Shown in pieces: positions 1-10,031 of a stretch of DNA of 64,000 bases; positions within the stretch are counted from its first letter, which is position 1; the number at the start of each line of letters is the position of its first letter. This stretch comes from Clostridiales bacterium Firm_04 (GTDB taxonomy: Bacteria; Bacillota; Clostridia; Oscillospirales; Ruminococcaceae): NCBI GenBank assembly GCA_001603005.1, contig LVAJ01000030.1:62001-126000 (forward strand), written 5' to 3'. Position numbers and translations under genes: made by a program. The notes under the pieces were generated by a model, which was given only the letters and a program-made list of their open reading frames with translations, searched no databases and was not told where the DNA came from.

Positions 1-720
1 CTTGGTGTAGTACGGGTTCGGGGAGACCGTGCCCATGCCGCCCGTGTTCTTGCCCTGATCGCCGTCGAGCGCGCGCTTGTGATCCATCGAGGAGATCATC
101 GGCACAACGGTCTCGCCGTCCGTGAATGCCAGCACGGAGACTTCCGGACCGGTCAGGAACTCCTCGACGACCAGCTTGGAGCCGCTCTCGCCGAAGATCT
201 TGTCTTCCATAATGGAGCGCACGGCATCGCATGCTTCCTGCTCGGAAAATGCGATGATGACACCCTTGCCGAGTGCCAGACCGTCCGCCTTCACGACCGT
301 CGGATAGGTGTTCTGCTGACGGATATACGCCATTGCCTTTTCTGCATTGTCAAAAACCTCGTATTTTGCAGTCGGAATGCCGTATTTCTTCATCAGGTGC
401 TTGGAAAAGACCTTGCTGCCCTCAATGATCGCAGCAGCCTTGGAAGGGCCGAATACCTGAAAGCCGTTTTCGCGCATCAGATCTGCCATGCCCAGCACGA
501 GCGGATCATCCGGCGCAACGAAAACCCAGTCAACAGCGAGTTTTTTCGCAAGTGCGAGCATGCCGTCCAGATCGGTCGCCTTCACCGGATAGCATTCCGC
601 AAATTTTGCAATACCGCCGTTGCCCGGCGCACAGTAGAGTTCGGTGACCAGCGGAGATTCGCTGAGCTTCATCACGATGGCGTGCTCTCTGCCGCCGCCG
701 CCGACTACTAATACTTTCAT
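1..720 (-). CDS. purD: phosphoribosylamine--glycine ligase, partial (C-terminus outside window)
   Basis: Minus-strand frame from 720 reads MKVLVVGGGGREHAIVMKLSE..., the PurD N-terminus; runs off the left edge; purine cluster context. Confidence 0.93.
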   Translation of the reverse strand, partial: MKVLVVGGGGREHAIVMKLSESPLVTELYCAPGNGGIAKFAECYPVKATDLDGMLALAKKLAVDWVFVAPDDPLVLGMADLMRENGFQVFGPSKAAAIIEGSKVFSKHLMKKYGIPTAKYEVFDNAEKAMAYIRQQNTYPTVVKADGLALGKGVIIAFSEQEACDAVRSIMEDKIFGESGSKLVVEEFLTGPEVSVLAFTDGETVVPMISSMDHKRALDGDQGKNTGGMGTVSPNPYYTK

Positions 721-842
721 ACTTCTTGTTTCCTTTCGATAGAGGTATCTCGAATCCTGCGCCGCCTGTATCGCGGGGCACAGCAAACAGGTGGGGGTAT
801 GCTGTGTGGGGCAAGGCGTGCGGAGATCCGCCGCCTGCTTGT

Positions 843-1403
843 TCAGGGTTCTTCCAGCATTTCCGGTGTCAGCTCGCAGATCTCGCAGAAATGGATCTTC
901 GGAAGATCCGGCTGATTCATCAGGGCGCGCATAATGCCCCCGTGACAGACGATCAGCAGCTTCCTGATCCCGCTGCGCTCCAGATAGGGCAGGATCGCCC
1001 TGCGGGCGCGCGCACGCATCTGCGCATGTGTCTCCCAGTCCGGAAACTGATCCTGCGGCGTATGCACACCGCAATTTTTCATAAATTCATGCCAGCTGTC
1101 AGAGATCTCCCGATGCGACAGCGTATCGTATCTGACAGACGGCAGCCATTCAAAGATGCCGACTGCGACCTCGACCGGTCTGTCGATCCGCCGCGAAACG
1201 ATCGCAGCAGTCTGCAAAGCTCTCGGATAGGGCGACGCGACGATCAGATCCGCATCCTGAATGCGGCTGTCCTTTGCCGCTTCCTCTGCCTGCTGAATCC
1301 CGTCAGCCGTGAGCTGTCCGAGCTCTGCACCCATGCCCGGCAGACCGAGCGCCGCGGTATCGCGGTAGGTCGGTTCGCCGTGGCGCATGAGATAGATTTT
1401 CAT
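843..1403 (-). CDS. histidine phosphatase (phosphoglycerate mutase-like) family protein
   Basis: MKIYLMRHGEPTYRDTAALG with RHG motif and VCHGGIMRALM near C-terminus; start moved to internal Met. Confidence 0.88.
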   Translation of the reverse strand: MKIYLMRHGEPTYRDTAALGLPGMGAELGQLTADGIQQAEEAAKDSRIQDADLIVASPYPRALQTAAIVSRRIDRPVEVAVGIFEWLPSVRYDTLSHREISDSWHEFMKNCGVHTPQDQFPDWETHAQMRARARRAILPYLERSGIRKLLIVCHGGIMRALMNQPDLPKIHFCEICELTPEMLEEP

Positions 1404-1475
1404 GCCATCATCCTTATTTGATCTGTTCAGTGCCCGCTTTTCCCGCATGGAAATGCCGGCAGGCGCTGCCCGCGC

Positions 1476-2660
1476 TTAGTGGTGGAACAGTCTCAGACCG
1501 CAGAACGCCATTGCAATGCCGTACTTGTTGCACTGCTCAATGACAATATCATCGCGGATCGAGCCGCCCGGTTCGACGATATACTTGACGCCGCTCTTAT
1601 ATGCTCTGTCGATGTTATCGGGGAACGGGAAGAACGCATCGGAGCCGAGGCAGACATCGGTGTTCTTTGCGATCCATGCCTGACGCTCCTCTTTGGTGAA
1701 GACCGGCGGCTTCTCGGTGAACACGCGCTCCCACTCGCCGTCTGCGAGGATATCCATATAATCCTCACCGATATAGAGGTCGATCGCGTTATCGCGGTCG
1801 GGGCGCTTGATGTCGTCGCGGAACGGCAGATTCAGCACCTGCGGTGCCTGACGCAGCCACCAGTTATCCGCCTTGGTGCCTGCAAGTCTGGTGCAGTGGA
1901 TTCTGGACTGCTGACCTGCGCCGATGCCGATTGCCTGACCGTCCTTGACATAGCAGACAGAGTTCGACTGCGTATACTTCAGCGTAATCAGCGAAATGAT
2001 GAGGTCAAACTTCTTGTCATCCGGAATATCCTTGTTCTCGGTGACGATGTTGGAGAGCATGGTCTGCTCATTGATCGCGAGATCGTTTCTGCCCTGCTCG
2101 AAGGTCACGCCGAACACTTCCTTGTGCTCGACCTTCGGCGGCTCATAGTCCGGATCAATCTGCACGATATTATAGTTGCCCTTGCGCTTTGTCTTGAGGA
2201 TCGCGAGTGCTTCCTCGGTGTAGCCCGGCGCGATGATGCCGTCGGAGACCTCGCGTGCGATCAGCGTTGCGGTGATCGCGTCGCACTCGTCGGAAAGGGA
2301 GATCCAGTCGCCGAAGCTGGACATTCTGTCAGCGCCTCTTGCTCTTGCATAAGCGCATGCAAGCGGGGACAGCTCGCCGAGATCATCGACAAAATAGATC
2401 TTTTTCAGGGTATCGGAAAGCGGTCTGCCGATTGCGGCGCCCGCCGGAGAAACATGCTTGAACGAAGTTGCAGCCGGCATACCGGTCGCAGCCTTCAGCT
2501 CGCGGACGAGCTGCCAGCCGTTGAATGCATCCAGCAGATTGATATAGCCCGGATTGCCCGAAAGCACCGTGATCGGCAGTGCGCTGCCGTCATTCATATA
2601 GACTCTTGCAGGCTTCTGGTTCGGGTTGCATCCATACTTCAAAAGACGTTCGGTTTCCAT
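1476..2660 (-). CDS. stand-alone AICAR formyltransferase (PurH transformylase domain without IMP cyclohydrolase domain)
   Basis: 394 aa, SFKHVSPAGAAIG and C-terminal EPGGSIRDDIVIEQCNKYGIAMAFCGLRLFHH typical of AICARFT; no MGS-like IMPCH domain. Confidence 0.9.
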   Translation of the reverse strand: METERLLKYGCNPNQKPARVYMNDGSALPITVLSGNPGYINLLDAFNGWQLVRELKAATGMPAATSFKHVSPAGAAIGRPLSDTLKKIYFVDDLGELSPLACAYARARGADRMSSFGDWISLSDECDAITATLIAREVSDGIIAPGYTEEALAILKTKRKGNYNIVQIDPDYEPPKVEHKEVFGVTFEQGRNDLAINEQTMLSNIVTENKDIPDDKKFDLIISLITLKYTQSNSVCYVKDGQAIGIGAGQQSRIHCTRLAGTKADNWWLRQAPQVLNLPFRDDIKRPDRDNAIDLYIGEDYMDILADGEWERVFTEKPPVFTKEERQAWIAKNTDVCLGSDAFFPFPDNIDRAYKSGVKYIVEPGGSIRDDIVIEQCNKYGIAMAFCGLRLFHH

Positions 2661-2777
2661 GATAAACTTCCTTTCCGGCGGCAGATCTGCCGCACAATCG
2701 CAAGATCAAAGGTCTGTTTCCGGCACATCGCCGGAGCGGTGCACCGGTATGCGCATACCGTTAAACGGCAGATATTT

Positions 2778-3494
2778 TTATTTTGTATACCGGTTGACAA
2801 TGCGGGTTTCCGTGCTGTTGTCCTGCGGATCAATATACCGCACGAACAGGGAGATCTTGTTGTCGGCATTCAGGCTGTTCCAGAGCATTTCGGTGAATGC
2901 GTCGATATCATCGGGGATCTCGACGAGCTTCGGCTCACCCTTGAAGCTCGGCAGCGGATTGCCGTCGCCGACATAGGTGTGGATGAAATGTCCCTGACCT
3001 GCGAGCGGATTCTCATAGGAGAACGTGAAGCGCTGGCAGGATTCCGGATTGCCCTCTGCACTTTTCAGAATGGAAAGCGCATAGTTGAAGCCGCCCTTTT
3101 CGCAGCGGATGATGCCGGAAATGCGGGGCGTAAAGTTCGGATCATCCGGCTCGAACTTGCGGGAACGCAGGCTCTGCTCAAAGGTGAACTGATGATCCAT
3201 GCCGTCATAGATCGTATCGGTCTGGTCGCCGTTCGTAACGATCGTCTTGTTGCCGAGCACGCGCACCGGCGAATAGATGATGAGGGACGGATCGGTGCAC
3301 TTGGACTCGTCAAATGCCTGTGTCTTGAGTCCCTCGCCGTCCGCGACAAAAATGCGGTTGCGGGAGTTTTCGCTTCTGCCCATGATGAAATATGCCGCAA
3401 CAGCGTGCTTGCCGTCAGCCGATCTGCCGAGGACGATGCCTCTGCCGGGATAGCTGTTGCCCTTCAGTTCCTGTTCCAGTGAGATCATAGCCAT
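2778..3494 (-). CDS. IMP cyclohydrolase, PurO-like
   Basis: MAMISLEQELKGNSYPGRGIVLGRSADGKHAVAAYFIMGRSENSRNRIF; resembles the PurO family; adjacent to stand-alone AICARFT. Confidence 0.82.
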   Translation of the reverse strand: MAMISLEQELKGNSYPGRGIVLGRSADGKHAVAAYFIMGRSENSRNRIFVADGEGLKTQAFDESKCTDPSLIIYSPVRVLGNKTIVTNGDQTDTIYDGMDHQFTFEQSLRSRKFEPDDPNFTPRISGIIRCEKGGFNYALSILKSAEGNPESCQRFTFSYENPLAGQGHFIHTYVGDGNPLPSFKGEPKLVEIPDDIDAFTEMLWNSLNADNKISLFVRYIDPQDNSTETRIVNRYTK

Positions 3495-3519
3495 GATGAT
3501 TTCCTCCTGTTCGATCGAA

Positions 3520-4152
3520 TTATTCTTTCACAAAAACGATGCCGTCCCGCACGGAGAGTCTGTCCTCACAGAACAGCCGCACGGCTTCCGGCAGGATATG
3601 CCATTCTGCCTGCTCCATGACGCGCTTTTGCAGTGTTTCGGGCGTATCGCCCTGCTTGACGGCAACCGCCTTCTGCAGGATGATCGGGCCGCCGTCGCAG
3701 ACCTCTGTGACAAAATGCACGGTCGCGCCGGTGACCTTGACGCCCTTTGCAAGCGCCGCCTCATGGACATGCAGCCCGTAATAGCCCTTGCCGCAGAAGC
3801 TCGGGATCAGCGCGGGGTGCACATTGATCATCTGATTCGGATAGGCTTTGCAGATCGTCTCGTCGAGAATGGTCATGAAGCCCGCCTGCACGATCAGGTC
3901 TGCCTGTTCCGCGCGGAATGCGTCGAGCATCGCCGCGCTGTAACCTGCTGTATCGGGATAATCCTTTCTCGCAATGACACGCGTCGCAATGCCTGCTTTT
4001 TCCGCGCGCTCCAGCGCATAGACACCCGCCTTTGAGCTGATGACACAGGTAATTTTTCCGCCGCCCAGCTCTCCGCGTGCCTGCGCATCCATGAGCGCCT
4101 GTAAATTGGTGCCGCCGCCGGACACCAGAACGATAATATTTTTCTGTGCCAT
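3520..4152 (-). CDS. purN: phosphoribosylglycinamide formyltransferase
   Basis: IIVLVSGGGTNLQALMDA...MINVHPALIPSFCGKGYYGLHVHEAAL; PurN signature. Confidence 0.95.
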   Translation of the reverse strand: MAQKNIIVLVSGGGTNLQALMDAQARGELGGGKITCVISSKAGVYALERAEKAGIATRVIARKDYPDTAGYSAAMLDAFRAEQADLIVQAGFMTILDETICKAYPNQMINVHPALIPSFCGKGYYGLHVHEAALAKGVKVTGATVHFVTEVCDGGPIILQKAVAVKQGDTPETLQKRVMEQAEWHILPEAVRLFCEDRLSVRDGIVFVKE

Positions 4153-4169
4153 GCGGCACCTCCTGCTTC

Positions 4170-5216
4170 TTATTCGATGATGACGCCCTGATCGCTTTCG
4201 ACCAGCTCGCCGAGCACATACGCCTGCTCGCCGGAAGCCTTCAGCGAAGCGATCGCCGCATCGGCATCCTCCGGCGCAACGGAAACGATCATGCCGACGC
4301 CCATATTGAAGGTATTGAACATGTCGCGCTCCGGAATGTTGCCGGTTCTCGCGATCAGATCAAAGATCGGCAGGATCTGCACATTGCTGTGCGGGATCCG
4401 TGCAGAGATGCCGTCCGGCAGGCTGCGCGGGATATTCTCATAGAATCCGCCGCCGGTGATATGGGAGATCGCCTTGACATTGACCTTTTCCAGCAGCGAA
4501 AGGATCGGCTTGACATAGATTCTGGTCGGTGTCAGCAGGCATTCGCCGAGCGTCGTGCCGAGGTCTGCAAAGTGCCGTGCAAGGTTCTGCTCATTGACAT
4601 TGAACACCTTGCGCACGAGCGAAAAGCCGTTGGAATGGACACCGCTCGAAGCAATTGCGATCAGCACGTCGCCTGCTTTCTGGGTATCGGGATTCAGCAA
4701 CTTTTTGCGGTCCGCGATACCGACGGTAAAGCCCGCGAGGTCATAGTCATCATCCGGCATCATGCCCGGATGCTCGGCAGTCTCGCCGCCGATCAGTGCG
4801 CAGCCTGCCTGTACGCAGCCCTCTGCGACACCTTCCACAATGGTCGCGATCTTTTCCGGATAGTTCTTGCCGCATGCGATATAATCGAGGAAAAAGAGCG
4901 GTTTTGCGCCGCAGCAGATCACATCGTTGACGCACATTGCCACGCAGTCAATGCCGATCGTGTTGTGCTTGTTCATCAGCATTGCGATCTTCAGCTTGGT
5001 GCCGACGCCGTCTGTGCCGGAAACGAGCACCGGCTCCTCAATTCCCTTGAGATTCGGAAGAAACAGACCGCCGAATCCGCCGATGCTGTCAATGGAGCCT
5101 TCTGTCACGGTACGCGCGACATGCTTTTTCATCAGCTCAACAGCCTTATAGCCGGCTGTGACGTCCACGCCTGCCTTTGCATAGCTCTCGGAAAAACTGT
5201 TCTTTTCGTTTGCCAT
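4170..5216 (-). CDS. purM: phosphoribosylformylglycinamidine cyclo-ligase
   Basis: [23 protein letters not shown]...[12 protein letters not shown]...[15 protein letters not shown]; PurM signatures. Confidence 0.95.
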   Translation of the reverse strand: MANEKNSFSESYAKAGVDVTAGYKAVELMKKHVARTVTEGSIDSIGGFGGLFLPNLKGIEEPVLVSGTDGVGTKLKIAMLMNKHNTIGIDCVAMCVNDVICCGAKPLFFLDYIACGKNYPEKIATIVEGVAEGCVQAGCALIGGETAEHPGMMPDDDYDLAGFTVGIADRKKLLNPDTQKAGDVLIAIASSGVHSNGFSLVRKVFNVNEQNLARHFADLGTTLGECLLTPTRIYVKPILSLLEKVNVKAISHITGGGFYENIPRSLPDGISARIPHSNVQILPIFDLIARTGNIPERDMFNTFNMGVGMIVSVAPEDADAAIASLKASGEQAYVLGELVESDQGVIIE

Positions 5217-5285
5217 TCAAAAATCTCCTTATCGTTTCTGGCGGTCAGAGCATCCGACCGTGCATTCCTCTGAAGCCCGATCCGG

Positions 5286-6686
5286 TCAGTCTTCACCGGT
5301 GAAGCAGTATGTACACAGCGAGTCGGGATCAATGCCGACTGCCGTTTTGACATCCGCGAGCAGGTGATATTTCAGAGAAGTAAAGTTCAGGCGGTTTGCG
5401 ATCTCATCGACCATTGCCTGATAGCGCTCGGTATTGTCCGTGCAATACTCCTTGAGGTAGCGGTCGTCGCCGTCGAAGCTGCGGACGACCTGCCGTGCGA
5501 TCAGATCCATATCGGATTTGCCCGGCGAGAAATTCAGATACTTACATCCGAACATCGAAGGCGGGCTTGCCGAACGGATATGCACCTCTTTGGCGCCGTT
5601 GTTGTACAAAAACTCGACGGTATTGCGCATCTGCGTGCCGCGCACAACAGAGTCGTCGAGGAACAGCAGCTTTTTGCCGCGGATGAGCTGCTCCACGGGG
5701 ATCAGCTTCATATGCGCGGTCAGGTCACGCACGGACTGCTTTGCCGGCGTAAAGCTGCGCACCCATGTCGGGGTATACTTGATGAACGGTCTTGCAAAGC
5801 GGATGCCGCTCTCATTGGCATAGCCGATCGCATGTCCGTTTCCGGATTCCGGAATACCCGCAACATAGTCCACATCAATGCCCTTGTCGCGCTTTGCGAG
5901 CAATGCGCCGCAGTTGTTGCGCATGATCTCGACGTTGACGCCCTCATAGCAGGATGTGGTATAACCGTAATAGATCCACAGGAACACGCAGATCTTCATG
6001 CGGTTGTTCGGCTCCATGACGCGCTCGCAGGAATCCGGCGTCATAAAGACAACTTCGCCGGGTGCCAGATCGCGGACATAGGAATAGCCGAGATTCATAT
6101 AGGAAAACGATTCAAATGCCGCGCAGTAGGCGCCTTCCTTATGACCGAGGATCATCGGTGTTCTGCCCATGTAATCGCGGGCAGCGTAGATGCCTTTCTT
6201 CGTCATGAGCAGCAGCGTCATTGAGCCGCTGATCTTCTGCTGCGCATAGCGGATGCCGTCCGGAATGGTATCGCACTGGTCGATCAGTGCCGCGACGAGC
6301 TCCGTCTGATTGATGACGCCGCCGCTCTGTTCGCCGAAGTGTCCGCCGTGCGAGATGATATCCTGCACCAGCTCCTCGGCATTGTTGATTCTGCCGACCG
6401 TTGTCAGCGCATAGCTGCCGAGATGCGACCGCACCAGCTCCGGCTGCGGATCGGTGTCGCTGATACATCCGATGCCCATGTTTCCGTGCATATCGTCCAG
6501 ATCGCCGCCGAACTTTGTACGGAACGGTGCATTTTCAATATTGTGGATCGCACGCTGAAAGCCCTTGTCCGGTGCATAGACCGTCATGCCGCCGCGGCGT
6601 GCGCCGAGATGTGTGTGGTAGTCTGTTCCGAAGAACAGGTCCGCCGTAATGTCCGTTCTGGACACCGCGCCGAAAATACCGCCCAT
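5286..6686 (-). CDS. purF: amidophosphoribosyltransferase-like (PurF family) with degenerate glutaminase domain
   Basis: PRTase motif LLFLDDSVVRGTQMRNTV and C-terminal CTYCFTGE; N-terminus MGGIFG instead of MCGIFG; upstream SD ggagga. Confidence 0.85.
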   Translation of the reverse strand: MGGIFGAVSRTDITADLFFGTDYHTHLGARRGGMTVYAPDKGFQRAIHNIENAPFRTKFGGDLDDMHGNMGIGCISDTDPQPELVRSHLGSYALTTVGRINNAEELVQDIISHGGHFGEQSGGVINQTELVAALIDQCDTIPDGIRYAQQKISGSMTLLLMTKKGIYAARDYMGRTPMILGHKEGAYCAAFESFSYMNLGYSYVRDLAPGEVVFMTPDSCERVMEPNNRMKICVFLWIYYGYTTSCYEGVNVEIMRNNCGALLAKRDKGIDVDYVAGIPESGNGHAIGYANESGIRFARPFIKYTPTWVRSFTPAKQSVRDLTAHMKLIPVEQLIRGKKLLFLDDSVVRGTQMRNTVEFLYNNGAKEVHIRSASPPSMFGCKYLNFSPGKSDMDLIARQVVRSFDGDDRYLKEYCTDNTERYQAMVDEIANRLNFTSLKYHLLADVKTAVGIDPDSLCTYCFTGED

Positions 6687-6858
6687 AAACTTCCTCCGAT
6701 TCAGGTGTCCGCATCATGCGGACGGATTTTGAACACAGGCAGTGCGCGATACAGCGGATTCTGTTGCAGGCTGCACGCACATCATGCCGAAGCCGCATCG
6801 CGGGGGCACGCAGGATCAGCGTCCCCCGCAGCGGTCAGATCTCATTCTGTCTGAATGT

Positions 6859-7578
6859 TCAGGCGTTCTCCTTGAGGCGCTTCATGATCTCCTGATAAGC
6901 CTCCTCAACGCCGCCCATGTCTCTGCGGAAGCGGTCCTTATCGAGCTTCTCGTGCGTGGTGGAATCCCAGAAGCGGCAGGTATCCGGCGAAATTTCATCT
7001 GCGAGCAGGATCTGACCGTGGAATCTGCCGAACTCGATCTTGAAGTCGATCAGGTCGATGTTCAGCTTCTTGAAAAAGCCGATCATGAACTCATTGACCT
7101 TGAATGCATACTTTGCAATGGTGTCCAGCTCCTCTTTCGTTGCCAGACCAAGTGCCAGTGCATAGTAATCGTTGATGAACGGATCGTGCAGATCGTCATT
7201 CTTATAGCTGAATTCGAGGATCGGGGTGAGCAGCTTTCTGCCTTCCTCAACGCCCATTCTCTTGGAGAAGCTGCCGGCAGCAACATTGCGGACGATGACC
7301 TCCAGCGGAACGATCTCGACCTTCTTGACCAGCGTTTCACGCTCGGAGAGCTCCTCGACGAGATGCGTCGGGACGCCTTCCTTTTCGAGCATGGAGAACA
7401 TGACATTGGTCATCTGGTTGTTGATGACGCCCTTGCCCTTGATCGTGCCCTTCTTTGCGCCGTCGCCTGCGGTCGCATCGTCCTTGTAATCGACGATCAC
7501 AAGATCGGGATCGCTGGTCGCAAAGACCTTCTTTGCCTTGCCCTCATAGAGCTGCTCGCCTTTTGTTACATTTGCCAT
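6859..7578 (-). CDS. purC: phosphoribosylaminoimidazole-succinocarboxamide synthase
   Basis: [39 protein letters not shown]...SPDTCRFWD; start at internal MANVTKGEQ. Confidence 0.95.
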   Translation of the reverse strand: MANVTKGEQLYEGKAKKVFATSDPDLVIVDYKDDATAGDGAKKGTIKGKGVINNQMTNVMFSMLEKEGVPTHLVEELSERETLVKKVEIVPLEVIVRNVAAGSFSKRMGVEEGRKLLTPILEFSYKNDDLHDPFINDYYALALGLATKEELDTIAKYAFKVNEFMIGFFKKLNIDLIDFKIEFGRFHGQILLADEISPDTCRFWDSTTHEKLDKDRFRRDMGGVEEAYQEIMKRLKENA

Positions 7579-7653
7579 TGAAATATTCCTCCTAAAAATT
7601 GATAGCATGTATAAACTTGCGGATCTCCCGCTTGACTGACTGTATTTGCCGCT

Positions 7654-8217
7654 TTATTCCGTCACATTGTAAAGCAGCGGCTTTCCGTCCTGTCCGATGA
7701 CCGGAGAGAAACCGGAAAGATCCTGATTTGTCAGATACTGCACGCCGGTTGTCCGGTCTGCGACCACAACGATCTCGCCGCTGCCGACCGCACACCGCTC
7801 CACGACGGTGAACCGCGCATCGCCATTTTGCGATTGCTGTGCCGGTTCTGTTTCCGGAGCCGGCTCCGCCTGCTGAACAGCCTGCAAAAATGTCTCAAAG
7901 CGCTCCGCAGAAACGCCCATCCGCGCCGCGATCTTATCAGCTCTCGGCATGTTCCGCTTTTTCGCGCAGATCAGGCAGAGATCGCCTTCCTCGCTGTAAA
8001 CCTGAACGCCTCTGACGCCGCAGTCCTTGCAGAGCTCCGCCGCGGAATGTGCCGTCCGGACTGCGTCCTCGATCGCTGTTTCATTCTGTATCGCAGCCTG
8101 CGTGTCGATCTGCGGATAGAACAGATAGGCGCACTGCGCACAAAGCCCGTATTCCCGTGCTTTCGTGAAGATCAGCGCCGATGCCTTTCCGCAGAAGCTG
8201 CAAGTTTCCGCCTGCAT
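7654..8217 (-). CDS. uncharacterised Cys-rich protein with C-terminal DUF6440-like segment
   Basis: CSFCGK...LCAQCA, CKDCG...LCLICA pairs (zinc ribbons); C-terminus VVVADRTTGVQYLTN...GKPLLYN resembles the neighbouring gene. Confidence 0.6.
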   Translation of the reverse strand: MQAETCSFCGKASALIFTKAREYGLCAQCAYLFYPQIDTQAAIQNETAIEDAVRTAHSAAELCKDCGVRGVQVYSEEGDLCLICAKKRNMPRADKIAARMGVSAERFETFLQAVQQAEPAPETEPAQQSQNGDARFTVVERCAVGSGEIVVVADRTTGVQYLTNQDLSGFSPVIGQDGKPLLYNVTE

Positions 8218-8222
8218 CGCGG

Positions 8223-8453
8223 TTAATCCTCAAGATAGGGACGACCGTTCTCATCCAGCAGCGGTGTCAGCGGGCAGTCGTTGCCCGGCTTGGTCACATA
8301 GCTGACGCCGGTTTTGCGGTCTGTGACCGTACAGATCATCATGCCGCCGAGCAACTGATGTCCTGTCAGCACAAATCTGCCTTCTTCTTCCTTCCGATCT
8401 GCGCCATCCTCTATCGGAACGAAAAACTGTTTGATTTCCTTTGAGATACCCAT
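8223..8453 (-). CDS. small DUF6440-like protein
   Basis: GHQLLGGMMICTVTDRKTGVSYVTKPGNDCPLTPLLDENGRPYLED; start at MGISKEI. Confidence 0.65.
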   Translation of the reverse strand: MGISKEIKQFFVPIEDGADRKEEEGRFVLTGHQLLGGMMICTVTDRKTGVSYVTKPGNDCPLTPLLDENGRPYLED

Positions 8454-8466
8454 TGGTCTTTTCTCC

Positions 8467-8964
8467 TTACAGCTCCGCGATCTTTTCCTGCAAAGCCGCA
8501 TCCTTTTTCTGCACGCCTGCGATCATCTCCGCCTTGCGTGCCTTGAGCTGTGCAGCAAGCCCCTCATCCGAGAGCGCAAGCATCTGTACAGCAAGGATCG
8601 CTGCATTCTTCGCGCCGTCCACGGCAACTGTTGCGACCGGAATGCCGGAAGGCATCATGACCGTCGCGAGCAGCGCATCGAGTCCGTCGAGCTGTGCGCC
8701 CTTGCACGGAATGCCGATGACCGGCAGCGTGGTGTGTCCGGCGATGACGCCCGCAAGATGTGCCGCCATGCCCGCCGCACAGATGATGACACCGAAGCCG
8801 TTCGCCTCTGCATTCGCTGCAAAATCCGCAGCAAGCGCCGGTGTTCTGTGTGCGCTCATGACATGTGCCTCAAACGGAACGCCGAAGCTTTTCAGCTCGG
8901 TCAGTGCGCCCTTGACGACCGGAAAATCGCTGTCGCTGCCCATGATCACTGCAACCTTTTTCAT
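8467..8964 (-). CDS. purE: 5-(carboxyamino)imidazole ribonucleotide mutase
   Basis: VAVIMGSDSDFPVVKGAL...VMSAHRTPALAADFA...AGMAAHLAGVIAGHTTLPVIGIP. Confidence 0.96.
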   Translation of the reverse strand: MKKVAVIMGSDSDFPVVKGALTELKSFGVPFEAHVMSAHRTPALAADFAANAEANGFGVIICAAGMAAHLAGVIAGHTTLPVIGIPCKGAQLDGLDALLATVMMPSGIPVATVAVDGAKNAAILAVQMLALSDEGLAAQLKARKAEMIAGVQKKDAALQEKIAEL

Positions 8965-8993
8965 TGTATCGGTTCAGCTCCTTTCTGTTTGCC

Positions 8994-9992
8994 TCAGCTC
9001 AGCAGCCCCGCGCTCGAAGCGCTCAGCTGCGAATCTGAAAAGCTGCTGTAAATATATGCACCCGCCGCATTGCGGCTGACTGTCAGCATCATTGCTGTTT
9101 TGACGGACTTCATGCCGTCTTCTTCCTTGCGCTGATAGGTGACCTGGATCTGCATGAGATAAGAGGGGAGTCCGTCCGTATCCCGCTGCTCCGCGCGGCT
9201 GACAGATGCCGATTGCAGCCGGCAGTTCTCATAGCGGTAGCCGATGCGCAGTGCCGCCTCATTTTCGGGATTCAGCAGCGTTTTCTCCGGCTCCGCATCC
9301 GCCGTGAACAGATACCGCAGATAGCGCGCAGCCGCCCCGCCGAGTCCGGAGAGCGTTTCCGCATCGGGCATCCGTTCCAGCGCACTGCCGTCAAAATCCA
9401 TGACGAGCTTATGCAGCCCGACCGGATATTCCTCATGCCAGCCCAGCCATTCGATGCCCTCGCGCGTCAGTCTGCACTGATAATGATTCGCGCCCTTTTC
9501 AGCATCCAGAATGCCGTCCTCATAGCTGCATGCATCCCATGTTTCATCCATCCACCGCGTTCCGTCCGCCTTATAGAGATGACAGCATTTCCTGTCATTC
9601 TCCTCATAGGTCGCGAGCCAGACATTCGTGTCCGCCGGATCCGCCGGCGCAAAGGACTGGTAGATGAACGGCACCAGCAGTTCCCCGTTTGTGCGGATCA
9701 GTCCGATGCGGTCGGCTCTGCTTTCCGCGCGCCGTGCGATCAGAACGGTATCGCTCATTGTCCGCAGGAACGCCCATACCGGTGCGATCAGCTCTCTGCC
9801 GTTTTCGGTTCTGGCGCCCCAGCGTCCGTTTTCCTCATAGAGCTGGATCGCCGATTTTCCGGCAGAGGGTGCCGGTTCCGGCTCCGTCTGCCCCGTGCTG
9901 CCGTCATTCATCCGCAGGCTCGCAATTCCCGCGCTCAGGCAGAGCACGGCGGTCAGGAGCAGAAGGATCAGCAGCTTCAGGCGGCGGTTCAT
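8994..9992 (-). CDS. secreted/membrane-anchored protein with WG-repeat-like segments
   Basis: N-terminal hydrophobic segment RRLKLLILLLLTAVLCLSAG; ENGRWGARTENGRELIAPVW and RIGLIRTNGELLVPFIYQSF resemble WG repeats. Confidence 0.55.
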   Translation of the reverse strand: MNRRLKLLILLLLTAVLCLSAGIASLRMNDGSTGQTEPEPAPSAGKSAIQLYEENGRWGARTENGRELIAPVWAFLRTMSDTVLIARRAESRADRIGLIRTNGELLVPFIYQSFAPADPADTNVWLATYEENDRKCCHLYKADGTRWMDETWDACSYEDGILDAEKGANHYQCRLTREGIEWLGWHEEYPVGLHKLVMDFDGSALERMPDAETLSGLGGAAARYLRYLFTADAEPEKTLLNPENEAALRIGYRYENCRLQSASVSRAEQRDTDGLPSYLMQIQVTYQRKEEDGMKSVKTAMMLTVSRNAAGAYIYSSFSDSQLSASSAGLLS

Positions 9993-10031
9993 AATCGGAT
10001 ATCCTTTCGCAAACGGTCACCGCGCCGCACA

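Noticed and set aside
1479-3482. 667-aa plus-strand ORF antisense to AICARFT/PurO
   Set aside because: Antisense shadow of well-supported genes in a high-GC codon context; no recognisable domain; the minus-strand proteins are clear.
1-8964. Purine (PurR/guanine) riboswitch ahead of the purine genes
   Set aside because: No convincing conserved purine-aptamer core seen in the short intergenic gaps; the cluster's upstream end may lie outside the window.
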